A model generated the notes under the pieces. The model saw only the letters and a list, made by a program, of their open reading frames with translations. It was not told where the DNA came from and did no database searches. Source: Flavonifractor sp. An10 (GTDB taxonomy: Bacteria; Bacillota; Clostridia; Oscillospirales; Oscillospiraceae). Taken from it: 64,000 nucleotides of DNA. Positions within the stretch are counted from its first letter, which is position 1. Each line of letters starts with the position of its first letter. Positions 43,280-51,446 of the stretch are shown here, piece by piece. Location of the stretch: contig NZ_NFMB01000010.1 in NCBI RefSeq assembly GCF_002161215.1, positions 62,001 through 126,000 of the forward strand, in the 5' to 3' direction. The translations under genes and the position numbers were made by a program.

Positions 43280-44233
43280 TTACTCTCCTTTCGTCAGATC
43301 AATGCGGGGATCCACTACGCGGTAGAGGATGTCCACCACCAGGTTCATGATGACCACCAGGGTGGCCAGGAAGATGGTGGTGCCCATGATGATGAAGTAG
43401 TCGCGGTTCTGCACCGACTGCACCAGATAGCGGCCCAGGCCGGGGATGGTGTACACGGTCTCCACCACGAAGCCGCCCACCAGGGTGAAGGCGGTCAGGG
43501 GGCCCAGGTAGGTGATGACGGGGATGACCGCGTTGCGCAGGGCGTGCTTGAAGATGATCTTGGGGGTCATCAGGCCCTTGGCCCGGGCGGTCTTGATATA
43601 GTCCTGCCCCAGGGCGTCCAGCATGGAGGAGCGGGTCAGCCGGGCGATATAGCACATGGGGTAGAGGCCCAGAGCCAGGCACGGCATCAGGTAGGCCAGC
43701 CACCCGTCCTCGGTCGGGTTGAAGATCACGTTGATGCCCAGGAACTTGAAGGGCCCTCCGTCGTTACAGAACAGCATCAGCAGGAAGGTGGCCACCACGA
43801 AGCCCGGCATGGATACGCCCAGGGTACAGATCACCCGCAGCAGGCTGTCTATCCACTTGCCCCGGTTATAGGCCGCCAGACAGCCCAGCGGTATGCCCAG
43901 GCAGATGGCCCAGCACAGGGCCACCACGCCGATGCTGGCGGAGAGGGGGAACTTCTCCGTGATGATGTCCAGCACGGGGCGGTCTTTCTGCATCTTCAGG
44001 GAGACGCCGAAGTCCCCGCGGGTGATAATCCCGCCCAGATAGCGCATCATCTGCGCGGGCAGCGGATCGTCCAGGCCGTACTTCTCCTCCATCATCGCCC
44101 TCTGTTCCGGCGTGATCTTTTCGTCGTTGAAGGGGCTGCCCGGCACGCTCATCATCAGGACAAACGTGACGCAGGCCACCACCAAGATGGTGATGATGGC
44201 CATGACAACCCGCTTCACAATGTATTTTGCCAT
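43280..44233 (-). CDS. Oligopeptide ABC transporter permease (OppB/DppB type)
   Basis: 317 residues, first gene of the oppBCDF-type operon. Standard features: membrane start MAKYIVKRVVMAIITILVV, then PGSPFNDEK, six helices, coupling loop TARAKGLMTPKIIFKHALRN, and ETVYTIPGLGRYLVQSVQNRDYF near the C terminus. Confidence 0.94.
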   Translation of the reverse strand: MAKYIVKRVVMAIITILVVACVTFVLMMSVPGSPFNDEKITPEQRAMMEEKYGLDDPLPAQMMRYLGGIITRGDFGVSLKMQKDRPVLDIITEKFPLSASIGVVALCWAICLGIPLGCLAAYNRGKWIDSLLRVICTLGVSMPGFVVATFLLMLFCNDGGPFKFLGINVIFNPTEDGWLAYLMPCLALGLYPMCYIARLTRSSMLDALGQDYIKTARAKGLMTPKIIFKHALRNAVIPVITYLGPLTAFTLVGGFVVETVYTIPGLGRYLVQSVQNRDYFIIMGTTIFLATLVVIMNLVVDILYRVVDPRIDLTKGE

Positions 44234-44296
44234 TCTCTCACTTCCTATAGTATTCTCTGTTCACACATCAAACTTTCCCAATATATGCGTCCGTTT

Positions 44297-44325
44297 ATTT
44301 TAGCGCAAAATCCCCCATCCGTCAA
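44297..44325 (-). promoter_or_regulatory. Promoter of the oppBCDF-type operon
   Basis: Minus strand -35 TTGACG (44320-44325), 17-bp spacer, -10 TAAAAT (44297-44302), about 65 bp upstream of the first start. Confidence 0.7.
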
Positions 44326-44480
44326 GAGAAACTGCCCCGTTTTTGATGGAAGCCCTGCCTATTCTTGCAAGTGTCTTTGTGTGAGAGACATTTTTCCTTT
44401 TCACCGTTCGTCACAGAAGGATTCTTCTGCGGCACCTCATCCGTGGAAACCCGTCCAGTATTTCATAATATGCATAAATT

Positions 44481-44498
44481 TACTAATAATTATTCATT
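44481..44498 (-). promoter_or_regulatory. Possible ArgR box upstream of the peptide transporter
   Basis: On the minus strand AATGAATAATTATTAGTA, sharing AATGAATAA-(A/T)-TATT with the site at 37037-37053. It lies in an A/T-rich patch (about 44455-44515) that contrasts with the GC-rich surroundings, about 150 bp upstream of the opp promoter. No gene is seen in 44326-44560. Confidence 0.4.
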
Positions 44499-44562
44499 TT
44501 TGTCCTTTGAAGTACCGGCCGCCCCGTGCATCCCGGCACAATCCGCATTGCAAAAATTACGA

Positions 44563-44593
44563 AGCGCGGAGCAAATGCCCCGCGCTCCGCGCA
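44563..44593 (-). terminator. Hairpin after the GNAT gene
   Basis: Stem GCGCGGAGC/GCTCCGCGC, followed on the minus strand by TTCGTAATTTTTG, immediately after the acetyltransferase stop. Confidence 0.5.
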
Positions 44594-44598
44594 GAATG

Positions 44599-45480
44599 TC
44601 AGTCAAAGCCCAGGCCCATATAGCCGTGGGTGCCCGCGCCCCAGCGGGCCTCCTTCCCGGGATCATACCACTTGAGCATGGCGAAGGGCTGGAGGTAGCT
44701 CCCCTTCATGCCCTCCCAGCCGGCCGGGGTGCGCACGTGGCAGCGCCGCCCGGGCAGGCGCTTCTCCAGGGCCGCCAGGCCCCGGCCCATCTGCTCCGAG
44801 GGCAGCAGCAGCTCCTTGAACAGCACGCTCTCCCCGTCCTCCAGGTACTCGGCGGCGGCGCAGCCCTCCGTGCCGCCGGCCACCACCCGGTAGAGCCCGC
44901 CGCCGGACATGGTGCTCATGCCCTGCTGCAGGCGGATGAGCTGCTCCGGATAGTGTACCGCGGGGACGCCCTCCAGCAGCCGGTTCCGGATGGCGTTGTA
45001 GTCCGCCGGCTCCACCGGCTCGGCATAGTCCCCCTCCGCCAGGGGCTCCAGCATATCCTTGAGCAGCTCCAGCTTCCGGGTGGAGAAGCTGGCTGTGAAG
45101 TCCACGGTGGCAAAGAATTTGAACAGGCTGGGCTCCGCCGGCACGATGGTGAGGCAGTCCACCCCCTGCTCCTTCAGGAAGGTGTCCGTCCAGCGGAGCA
45201 GCTGCCGGCCGTAGCCCTTGCTGCGGGCCGCCGGATCGGTGGCCAGGGCGTAGACGTACCGGGCCGAGGCGGCGCCCCCGTCGGGCAGGCTCAGGGTGTG
45301 GGGGAGCAGCGTCAGCATGGACACCACCGCCCCGTCCTCCAGCACCACCGGCACCTGGGCCTCGGGCCCCCGGCAGTCGTAGAACCAGTCGATAAAGGCG
45401 TCGTCGTCCCCGAAGGCCGTCTTCCACAGCCGCTTCTGCGCCGGGATCTCCTCGGGGCGGGACAGTCGGATGTCGGTCAT
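44599..45480 (-). CDS. GNAT-family N-acetyltransferase
   Basis: 293 residues from MTDIRLSRPE with AAAGGAG upstream. The acetyl-CoA-binding segment YVYALATDPAARSKGYGRQLLR matches the GNAT V/A-x-x-x-x-R-x-x-G-x-G/A motif. The C-terminal half (about 130-293) looks like the second, degenerate domain of Eis-like or sterol-carrier-type acetyltransferases. The substrate is unknown. Confidence 0.85.
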   Translation of the reverse strand: MTDIRLSRPEEIPAQKRLWKTAFGDDDAFIDWFYDCRGPEAQVPVVLEDGAVVSMLTLLPHTLSLPDGGAASARYVYALATDPAARSKGYGRQLLRWTDTFLKEQGVDCLTIVPAEPSLFKFFATVDFTASFSTRKLELLKDMLEPLAEGDYAEPVEPADYNAIRNRLLEGVPAVHYPEQLIRLQQGMSTMSGGGLYRVVAGGTEGCAAAEYLEDGESVLFKELLLPSEQMGRGLAALEKRLPGRRCHVRTPAGWEGMKGSYLQPFAMLKWYDPGKEARWGAGTHGYMGLGFD

Positions 45481-45543
45481 TGCGCGCTCCTTTCTCACAC
45501 AGGCCCGGACGGTTCGCCGGGGCCCTCTGATGTCACGGTCTCT

Positions 45544-45995
45544 GCAAAATCGCAGTGTGCTTTTCCGCCCACGGCGGCAGGGCCGCCGTGGGTTCCCCTT
45601 CTTTGCTTCCTCGGGCGGAATGAATGGCCCAGGCCACCTTCTCTTGCCGCTGCGCGGCAATTCACCTTGTCCGCCCTGCGGCAAGCTGCCTTGCAGCTTG
45701 TACGCGCCACAGGCGCGCCCCACCGTGTGGGGCCCCGGTGGAAAAGCCCCCTACGCTTTTTGCAAAATCGCAGTGTGCCTTTCCGCCCACGGCGGCAGAG
45801 CCGCCGCGGGTTCCCCTTCCTTACTTCCTCGGGCGGAATGAATGGCCCAGGCCACCTTCTCTTGCCGCTGCGCGGCAATTCACCTTGTCCGCCCTGCGGC
45901 AAGCTGCCTTGCAGCTTGTACGCGCCACAGGCGCGCCCCACCGTGTGGGGCCCCGGTGGAAAAGCCCCCTACGCTTTTTGCAAAATCGCAGTGTG
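45544..45995. repeat. Tandem repeat, about 218-bp period, carrying the 3' end of the DUF2156 gene
   Basis: GCAAAATCGCAGTGTG recurs at 45544, 45762 and 45981 (periods 218 and 219). The two complete units are nearly identical. The third begins inside the coding end of the DUF2156 gene, whose last residues (EKHTAILQKA-stop) are encoded by this same segment. Inside each unit is the TCTCTTGCCGCTGCGCGGCAATTCACCTTGTC hairpin, related to the TTGCCCC-GAA-GGGGCAA module of elements B and C. There is no credible gene inside. Confidence 0.85.
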
Positions 45996-46886
45996 CTTTT
46001 CCACCAGGAGGTCGGGATAGTAGCTCTCCTTGGCCTTGCGCAGGCCGGGGACGCCCATGTCGTCCTCCCGGTTCAGGTATTTGATCTCGGGGTGGTGCTC
46101 CCGCACCCAGCGGGCAAATTCCCGGTTGATCATGGCGTAGGCCCCCTGGAGCTCGCCGTAGGCCTTTTCGAAGTGGACGTCGTAGGTATCGGCGGACAGC
46201 CGGTCGCCGATGGTGAAGGCCACCACCTCGCCGTACACCCGGATAAGCCCGCCCTCCAGGCCCAGCTCCTCATAGTGCTCCATGGCGGCGCGCAGGGCGA
46301 TGCCCTCATCGCCCAGATCCCGCTCCTCCACCTCCCCCTCCCGCTGGAGGGAGCGGCGGTACCACTCCTGATCCATCTCCAGGCACTCGGGCAGGCTGGC
46401 GGGGGTGATCTCCTCGTAGGCCCAGGTGGGGTTGTTCTCCACAAAGCGGTGGATGTGGTTGCGCTTGGCGTGGAGCTTCTTGCCCCCCAGGTCGGCCAGG
46501 CGGTCGATGTCGTACAGATAGTCGTACCCGTCCCGGTCGGCGGTGCAGGTGAACCGGCCGGGGAAGAACTCCTCCAGCTCGGCCATCTGGGGCGGGGTGA
46601 GGCACACCAGGCGCAGGGGCTCTCCCCGCTCCGCCGCGTCGGCCTCCAAAGCGCGGACGGCGGCGGCGATGTCACCGGAGCCGGCGGGGTACATATAGCT
46701 GTTCCCCGTCCGCCCCCGCAGGCGGATGAGCAGGAAGTTCCCCATCCGCGCCAGCTCGAAGCGGTAGGCCTTCTGCCAGACAAAGAGGTTGGTAAAGTTA
46801 TAGTCGCAGCCCCGGAGGTTGCCCAGGGCCAGCAGTTCATCCACCCAGGCCTTATCCGCCGGGGTGGGGGCTTGAAACTCGATCAT
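45969..46886 (-). CDS. DUF2156 (phosphatidylglycerol lysyltransferase C-terminal-like) protein
   Basis: 305 residues. The double-GNAT-like fold is indicated by NLRGCDYNFTNLFVWQ near the N terminus, the basic KLHAKRNHIHRFVENNP segment, and the C-terminal YLNREDDMGVPGLRKAKESYYPDLL typical of DUF2156. Relatives transfer aminoacyl groups to lipids or peptides, but this short soluble version has no membrane domain and its role is unknown. Its stop codon lies inside the tandem repeat. Confidence 0.88.
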   Translation of the reverse strand: MIEFQAPTPADKAWVDELLALGNLRGCDYNFTNLFVWQKAYRFELARMGNFLLIRLRGRTGNSYMYPAGSGDIAAAVRALEADAAERGEPLRLVCLTPPQMAELEEFFPGRFTCTADRDGYDYLYDIDRLADLGGKKLHAKRNHIHRFVENNPTWAYEEITPASLPECLEMDQEWYRRSLQREGEVEERDLGDEGIALRAAMEHYEELGLEGGLIRVYGEVVAFTIGDRLSADTYDVHFEKAYGELQGAYAMINREFARWVREHHPEIKYLNREDDMGVPGLRKAKESYYPDLLVEKHTAILQKA

Positions 46887-47023
46887 GCAGGGGATGTCTC
46901 CTTCGTTTTTGATGCGTCATCCGCCGAAATCATATCACGACCGTGGGGAAATGGCAAGCAAAACCCGTCATATTTCCCCCGCCGGGGCGGCCGCAGGGGC
47001 CCGCGGCGGGATTCGTGCCCGGG

Positions 47024-47320
47024 TCAGGTTCCGTCCCAGCGGCACAGCTCCAGCGCCGCCCGGCCGTCGGCGGTAAAGGGCACCCCCTCCGCCTCCAGCA
47101 GGGCGCGCTGGACACCGGGGCCGAAGGCCTCCGCAGTGGAGCCGTCCCCCCGCAGCACCCGGTGGCAGGGCACCGCCGGATCTTTGCAGGCCCGCATGGC
47201 ATAGCCCACCGCCCGGGAGGCCCGGGGATTGCCCAGCATCAGGGCCAGCTGCCCGTAGGAGGCGCACTTCCCCGCCGGAATGCGCCGGGCCAGCTCATAG
47301 ACCCGCTGGTAAAAATTCAT
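47024..47320 (-). CDS. MGMT-family (alkyltransferase-like) protein, short form
   Basis: 98 residues that cover only the C-terminal DNA-binding half of O6-methylguanine-DNA methyltransferase: VYELARRIPAGKCASYGQLA, then RAVGYAMRACKDPAVPCHRVLRGDG. The acceptor motif PCHRV with Cys is intact. The usual N-terminal domain (about 70-90 residues) is absent. Stand-alone forms of this size exist and may act as alkyltransferase-like proteins that flag damage. Confidence 0.88.
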   Translation of the reverse strand: MNFYQRVYELARRIPAGKCASYGQLALMLGNPRASRAVGYAMRACKDPAVPCHRVLRGDGSTAEAFGPGVQRALLEAEGVPFTADGRAALELCRWDGT

Positions 47321-47334
47321 CCAAACCCCTCCAT

Positions 47335-47368
47335 AAAAAGCGGGGGCCGCCCTTTCGGACGGCCCCCA
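47335..47368 (-). terminator. Terminator of the pspC-like gene
   Basis: Stem GGGGGCCGTCC/GGGCGGCCCCC (mismatched) followed on the minus strand by GCTTTTTATG. Confidence 0.75.
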
Positions 47369-47383
47369 TTCCTTTTCCCGGCC

Positions 47384-47590
47384 TCAGTAGCCCGGATACA
47401 CCTGGCTCTTCTTGGGCAGCAGCAGGGCCGCCGCCACATAGAGCCAGAACCCGGCAGTCCCCGCAAAGCACAGGGCCACCCAGATCAGGCGCACCACGTT
47501 GGCGTCCACGTTGAAATACTCGGCCACGCCGCCGCACACGCCGGCCAGCACGCCGTTGTCCAGCCGGTACAGTTTTTTTGTCTCGTTCAT
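47384..47590 (-). CDS. PspC-domain small membrane protein
   Basis: 68 residues. KKLYRLDNGVLAGVCGGVAEYFNVD is the PspC signature, followed by one membrane helix (VALCFAGTAGFWLYVAAALLL). It is a single-domain version related to phage-shock protein C, suggesting a role in envelope stress. Short gap to the MGMT-like gene, with a terminator between. Confidence 0.9.
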   Translation of the reverse strand: MNETKKLYRLDNGVLAGVCGGVAEYFNVDANVVRLIWVALCFAGTAGFWLYVAAALLLPKKSQVYPGY

Positions 47591-47687
47591 ACAAAACCCT
47601 CCCAGGTCGTTTGATCTGCTTTCTGGGATCAGGATACCACGGGAGGGGTTAAAAAGTCCTTCCGGCTTTCTTAAAAATAGATAAAAA

Positions 47688-48872
47688 TCACTTGCCGTCC
47701 TCCACCAGCATGAGGCAGCCGTCCTTGTCGTATTTCAGCCGCTGCACCTCGGCCTTGGTGTTGCGCACGATGTCGTCCATGCGGATACCCTCGGTGACGG
47801 TGGCGATGAAGGTGTAGGCCACGCCGTGCTTCTTGGCCCGGCCGGTGCGGCCGATGCGGTGGGTGTAGTTCTCCAGCTCGTCGGGCACGTCATAGTTGAA
47901 CACCGCGTCCACGTCGTCGATGTCCAGGCCCCGGGCGGCCACGTCGGTGGCCACCAGCACGGCGATCTCCCCCTTCTTGAACTTTTCCAGGGTTTTTTCC
48001 CGGATGCGCTGCTGGATGTCGCCGTGGATGGCCTCGCAGGAGATGCCCCGCATCTTCAGCAGGCCGGCCAGGCGGTCGGTCATGTTCTTGGTGTTGCAGA
48101 AGGCGATGGCCCGCTCGTACTCCCCGTGGGTGATGAGGGCCGCCAGGGTGTCCAGCTTCTGCTCCCGCCCGTCCAGATCGATGCGGTACTGGGTGATGTC
48201 CGGCTTGGACTCCTCCACCGGCCGGACGGTAATCTCCACGGGGTCCCGCTGGTACACCCAGGAGATGTCCATCACCTCCCGGCTGATGGTGGCGGAGAAC
48301 ATGCCCAGGTTGCGCCGGTGCTTGAGCTGATCCAGAATCCGGGTCACGTCCCGCACAAAGCCCATGTCCAGCATCCGGTCGGCCTCATCCAGCACCACGG
48401 TCTGCACCTTGTCCAGGCGCACGGTGCGCCGCTTCATGTGATCCATGAGGCGGCCGGGGGTGGCCACCACGATCTGGGGTCTCTTTTTTAAGGTATTGAT
48501 CTGCTTGTCGATGGGGGCCCCGCCGTAGAGGCAGACGGTGCGCACCCCCTCCTTGAACTCGCACAGATCCCGCAGCTCCTCCTGGATCTGCACCGCCAGC
48601 TCCCGGGTGGGGGCCAGCACCAGGCCCTGCACGTCCTCACACGCCGGGTCGATGTGCTCCACCATGGGGATGCCGAAGGCAAAGGTCTTGCCGGTGCCGG
48701 TGGGCGCCTTGGCGATCACGTCCTTCCACTCCATAAAATAGGGAATGGCCCCGGCCTGCACCGGGGTGGCCTGGACGTAGCCCTTCTTGCCGATGGCCTT
48801 CATGATGGCCTCGGACAGGCCCAGCTCCGCATAGGTTTTGGTCTCGTTGACCTGCTCGCCGTTGATTTCCAC
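47688..48872 (-). CDS. DEAD-box RNA helicase
   Basis: 394 residues. Motifs: ATPVQAGAIP (Q), APTGTGKT (I), PTRELA (Ia), TPGRL (Ib), VLDEADRMLD (II, DEAD), SATIS (III), ATDVAARGLDID (V), HRIGRTGR (VI). The C-terminal RNA-tail domain of CshA/RhlE is lacking. The GTG start has AAGGAAG about 11 bases upstream; the leader from the promoter at 49019-49047 is about 145 bases, as is common for cold-responsive helicase genes. Confidence 0.93.
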   Translation of the reverse strand: MEINGEQVNETKTYAELGLSEAIMKAIGKKGYVQATPVQAGAIPYFMEWKDVIAKAPTGTGKTFAFGIPMVEHIDPACEDVQGLVLAPTRELAVQIQEELRDLCEFKEGVRTVCLYGGAPIDKQINTLKKRPQIVVATPGRLMDHMKRRTVRLDKVQTVVLDEADRMLDMGFVRDVTRILDQLKHRRNLGMFSATISREVMDISWVYQRDPVEITVRPVEESKPDITQYRIDLDGREQKLDTLAALITHGEYERAIAFCNTKNMTDRLAGLLKMRGISCEAIHGDIQQRIREKTLEKFKKGEIAVLVATDVAARGLDIDDVDAVFNYDVPDELENYTHRIGRTGRAKKHGVAYTFIATVTEGIRMDDIVRNTKAEVQRLKYDKDGCLMLVEDGK

Positions 48873-49018
48873 GGGTACAAAACTTCCTTTCGTCTCGATC
48901 TGCCTGATTCAAGGCCCCCACAGGCAACCGAAACCCCGTTCCGTACCCAAACGCCTCCCCGTCCGGGGGCGCGGCCTCAAATCCAAGGGCCGGGCTTCCC
49001 CGGCCGCTGTCGCCCACT

Positions 49019-49047
49019 ACTATATCATAGCGGCACCGATTGCGCAA
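49019..49047 (-). promoter_or_regulatory. Promoter of the DEAD-box helicase gene
   Basis: Minus strand -35 TTGCGC (49042-49047), 17-bp spacer, -10 TATAGT (49019-49024). The leader 48873-49018 is GC-rich with short palindromes. Confidence 0.55.
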
Positions 49048-49073
49048 GCCCATGGCCTGCCGGAGGCAGAAAA

Positions 49074-49101
49074 ACGCCGGACTGGATTCGAACCAGGATT
49101 A
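49074..49101 (-). other. tRNA-like 3' fragment (T arm and acceptor arm), candidate attachment scar
   Basis: On the minus strand CCTGGTTCGAATCCAG followed by TCCGGCGT. The T loop TTCGAAT with its closing stem and the following acceptor-like bases look like the 3' part of a tRNA, most like an Arg isoacceptor. There is no matching 5' half nearby. It marks the left edge of the lower-GC island (about 49100-51010), as expected for an integration site. Confidence 0.5.
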
Positions 49102-49182
49102 TTATAGAAGAATGCGTGGTGCATCAGCAGTACATTCATGATATAATTAGAAGGCAATTATCCCGCCAGAAGGAGCGGTGTT

Positions 49183-50678
49183 ATGGACAGAGCAGGCGGA
49201 AGTTTTATCGGCACCATAGGAGCGCTCTACTCTATGAGCGGGGAAAAAATTGCCAGCCATCTGCGGAAATTGCAGGGGGATCCTTCCGAATCAGAATATA
49301 GATCCTGGGAGAACTCTATTCCCGTTTTGGTCAAGGTGCTGCACCAGGCAGGGCTGGACGCATTGACATTGGTTTTGGAATATCAGACACCCATTGGCAG
49401 TCGAATTGACGCTGTGCTGCTGGGCGAACGGCGAGAGACTGGAAAACCCCTTGTGTTGATCTTTGAGTTGAAGCAGTGGAGCTCCATAGGAGAAAACCCA
49501 CAGAATACAAGCAGCAATGTCCCTGTTCTTCTTTCCAAACTCGATGGCCGTTATGAGGACCGCCCCCATCCAGTGCTGCAGACCCAGACATATGCCAAGC
49601 ATCTGCAGATGAACCACAGCGGCGTATGCGATGGGCAGATGGAAGTGGAGCGCTGCCAGTTTCTGCACAATTTTGAGGAGAAAGAGCAGCTTTTTACGGG
49701 AGCATATGGCGTATTTGCCCCGTACCGGCATGAGACGTACGTCAAGGGCGAAGAGGCCCGGTTGGCGGCGGATCTGCGCAGGCTTTTTTCTCCCACCCCC
49801 AGGCCGGACGTGGTGAGCAGCTTCCTCACCGGCGTCTATACGCTGGGACAGGCCAGCTTCCGGGATCTGAAGAAAGCGCTGGGGGCCGAAGAAAATGCGG
49901 TCATGCTGGACGACCAGCGCGAGGTCAACATTCAGGTCTGCCGCAGAATCAACGCGCTTTTTCGGCCCGAAGCCGGCAAGCATCTGTTTATTATCTCCGG
50001 TCCCCCGGGTACCGGAAAAACGGTGGTAGGGCTGCACGCCATTTATGCCTATTGCTTAAAAGATAAGCGTTCCGGTCAAAACCGGCACAAATGTATTTTT
50101 GCACTGCCGAGAAGCCGTACATTGTCCCAGGTGATTGCAGGAGCGTCCGGCGTTGCGCCCGCCTATCTGGACGCGGTTCCGCCAGGGCGAGATCTGGTCG
50201 TTGTAGATGAAGCCCACCGTATTGAACATCTGGATGACACCCTAAGCAAACTGTTCCACAAGGCTGGTCTGATCGTTGTGCTGCAGGATGACCGGCAGCG
50301 TATTCGTCCCACAGAAGAAGGAACTGTGGACCGCTTCCGCCGGTTTGCCGAGGATCACGGGATTCCCTATACATTCTGTTCCTTGCACTCACAAAAGCGG
50401 GCAGGATATCTGGGCAGTTATGTTTCTGATCTGGATATGCAGGTGTTATCATCGCAAAGGATCTGACCTACGAAAACGGAATGGTAACGGCAAAAAAGGA
50501 ACACTACTTTGATACCAACGGGACGCCGCCGAAAGCAAGTTTTTCCCCGGCTGAACTAAGCACCTACGTCAGGCAGATTTATTATGTGCTCCTCACAAGA
50601 GGAATCAGCGGGATTCGGGTTTACTTTGAGGATCCAGCCCTGAAGCAGCACTTTATGGAGGTCGTTGGACTGTTATGA
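49183..50678 (+). pseudogene. Broken DUF2075 nuclease/helicase-like gene
   Basis: The first frame (49183-50466, 427 residues) has an N-terminal PD-(D/E)xK-like motif (RIDAVL, then IFELKQW), Walker A GPPGTGKT, Walker B LVVVDEAHR and ends QKRAGYLGSYVSDLD. The 3' part of the family reappears in another frame from about 50449 (YAGVIIAKDLTYENG, then YYVLLTRGISGIRVYFEDP), ending at 50678. About 100 codons of the central C-terminal helicase motifs are missing at the junction near 50445, and the frame shifts there. Base composition is clearly lower in GC than the neighbours. An extended -10 (TGATATAAT, 49139-49147) and GAAGGAG precede it. Confidence 0.82.
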
Positions 50679-51007
50679 GACGAGAAACGATCCAGGCAAT
50701 CAACCGTTTCCGGGATGAGCGGCACTGGCGGCAATTCCACAACCCAAAGGATCTAGCCATCTCAATCTCTCTGGAGGCCTCGGAACTGCTGGAATTGTTC
50801 CAATGGAAGCACAGCGAGGACGTGGTAGGCGTTAAGACCGGCCAACTGCAGGATGAACTGGCGGATGTACTGATTTATGCCGCCATGCTGGCAGATGACC
50901 TCGGATTTGATCTGGACGAAATTGTGATGAAGAAGCTGGAAAAGAATGTTCGAAAATACCCGGTAGAAAAGTGCATGGGACGCAGCACAAAATATACTGA
51001 CCTCTGA
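50675..51007 (+). CDS. MazG-like nucleotide pyrophosphohydrolase
   Basis: 110 residues. The all-alpha NTP pyrophosphatase motifs are intact: SLEASELLELFQW (ExxE) and DELADVLIYAAMLADDLG (ExxD). Its ATGA overlaps the stop of the broken DUF2075 gene, so the pair was once an operon. Such enzymes hydrolyse noncanonical or alarm nucleotides. Pairing with a DUF2075 nuclease/helicase suggests a phage-defence or mobile module; the partner is dead here. Confidence 0.9.
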   Translation: MRRETIQAINRFRDERHWRQFHNPKDLAISISLEASELLELFQWKHSEDVVGVKTGQLQDELADVLIYAAMLADDLGFDLDEIVMKKLEKNVRKYPVEKCMGRSTKYTDL

Positions 51008-51191
51008 GGTCCTGCACGCCCTGCCATGCACTACAGCTTGCATACAGGCCCTGCCCTCGGCCTTTTGATAATGCAGTGTCAAGGGTTGGACCTGTTGACA
51101 AAGTCCCACCAAACTCCAACTCTATGGTATAACTGAAATAGGGAGGGATGGAGGGTGATGGGACGGCAGAGCGGCCAGATAAGTATGGATA

Positions 51192-51303
51192 AAATGTGGG
51201 CTGAGAATATGATTTCTCAGCCCACATTTTCAGCGTGTCGAAAAAGCGGCTTTGCCGCTTTTTCGACACGCTGCACGCCGGAGCAAAGCTTGCTTTGCTC
51301 CGG
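51192..51303. terminator. Three-hairpin array downstream of mazG
   Basis: AAAATGTGGGCTGAGA/TCTCAGCCCACATTTT (51192-51230); AGCGTGTCGAAAAAGCGGC/GCCGCTTTTTCGACACGCT (51232-51272); CCGGAGCAAAGC/GCTTTGCTCCGG (51277-51303). The middle hairpin is the same family as at 11027-11060 and the edges of repeat copy C. Between 51008 and 51191 I see no gene. Confidence 0.7.
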
Positions 51304-51335
51304 CGCTTTTTGATTCCGGACGGCGAAAGAGAGGA

Positions 51336-51386
51336 TTGACACCGTGTCAGAACTGTGCTATATTGTATGTGCTGACACAGAGTCAG
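51336..51386 (+). promoter_or_regulatory. Promoter with two TetR-type operators
   Basis: -35 TTGACA (51336-51341), 17-bp spacer, -10 TATATT (51359-51364). A perfect 13-bp palindrome TGACACCGTGTCA (51337-51349) overlaps the -35, and a second related dyad CTGACACAGAGTCAG (51372-51386) lies just past the start site. The TetR-family gene of this operon (52840-53469) is the obvious candidate regulator. Confidence 0.75.
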
Positions 51387-51446
51387 AATGTGCGCAGGAC
51401 GGTTCCCGAAACCGCCATTTCTGGACTTCGAACAAGGAGAGCTGTT

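Noticed and set aside
45470-46020. Open frames on both strands through the 218-bp repeats
   Set aside because: Translations are repeat-derived and Pro/Arg/Gly rich; the shared peptide LLPLRGNSP comes from the hairpin module, not from a protein family.
49147-49165. Second tRNA-Arg-like piece (TGCCTTCTAA anticodon-loop lookalike) in the island edge
   Set aside because: Only ten bases match, the flanking stem is plain A/T palindrome, and no D arm or acceptor stem can be drawn.
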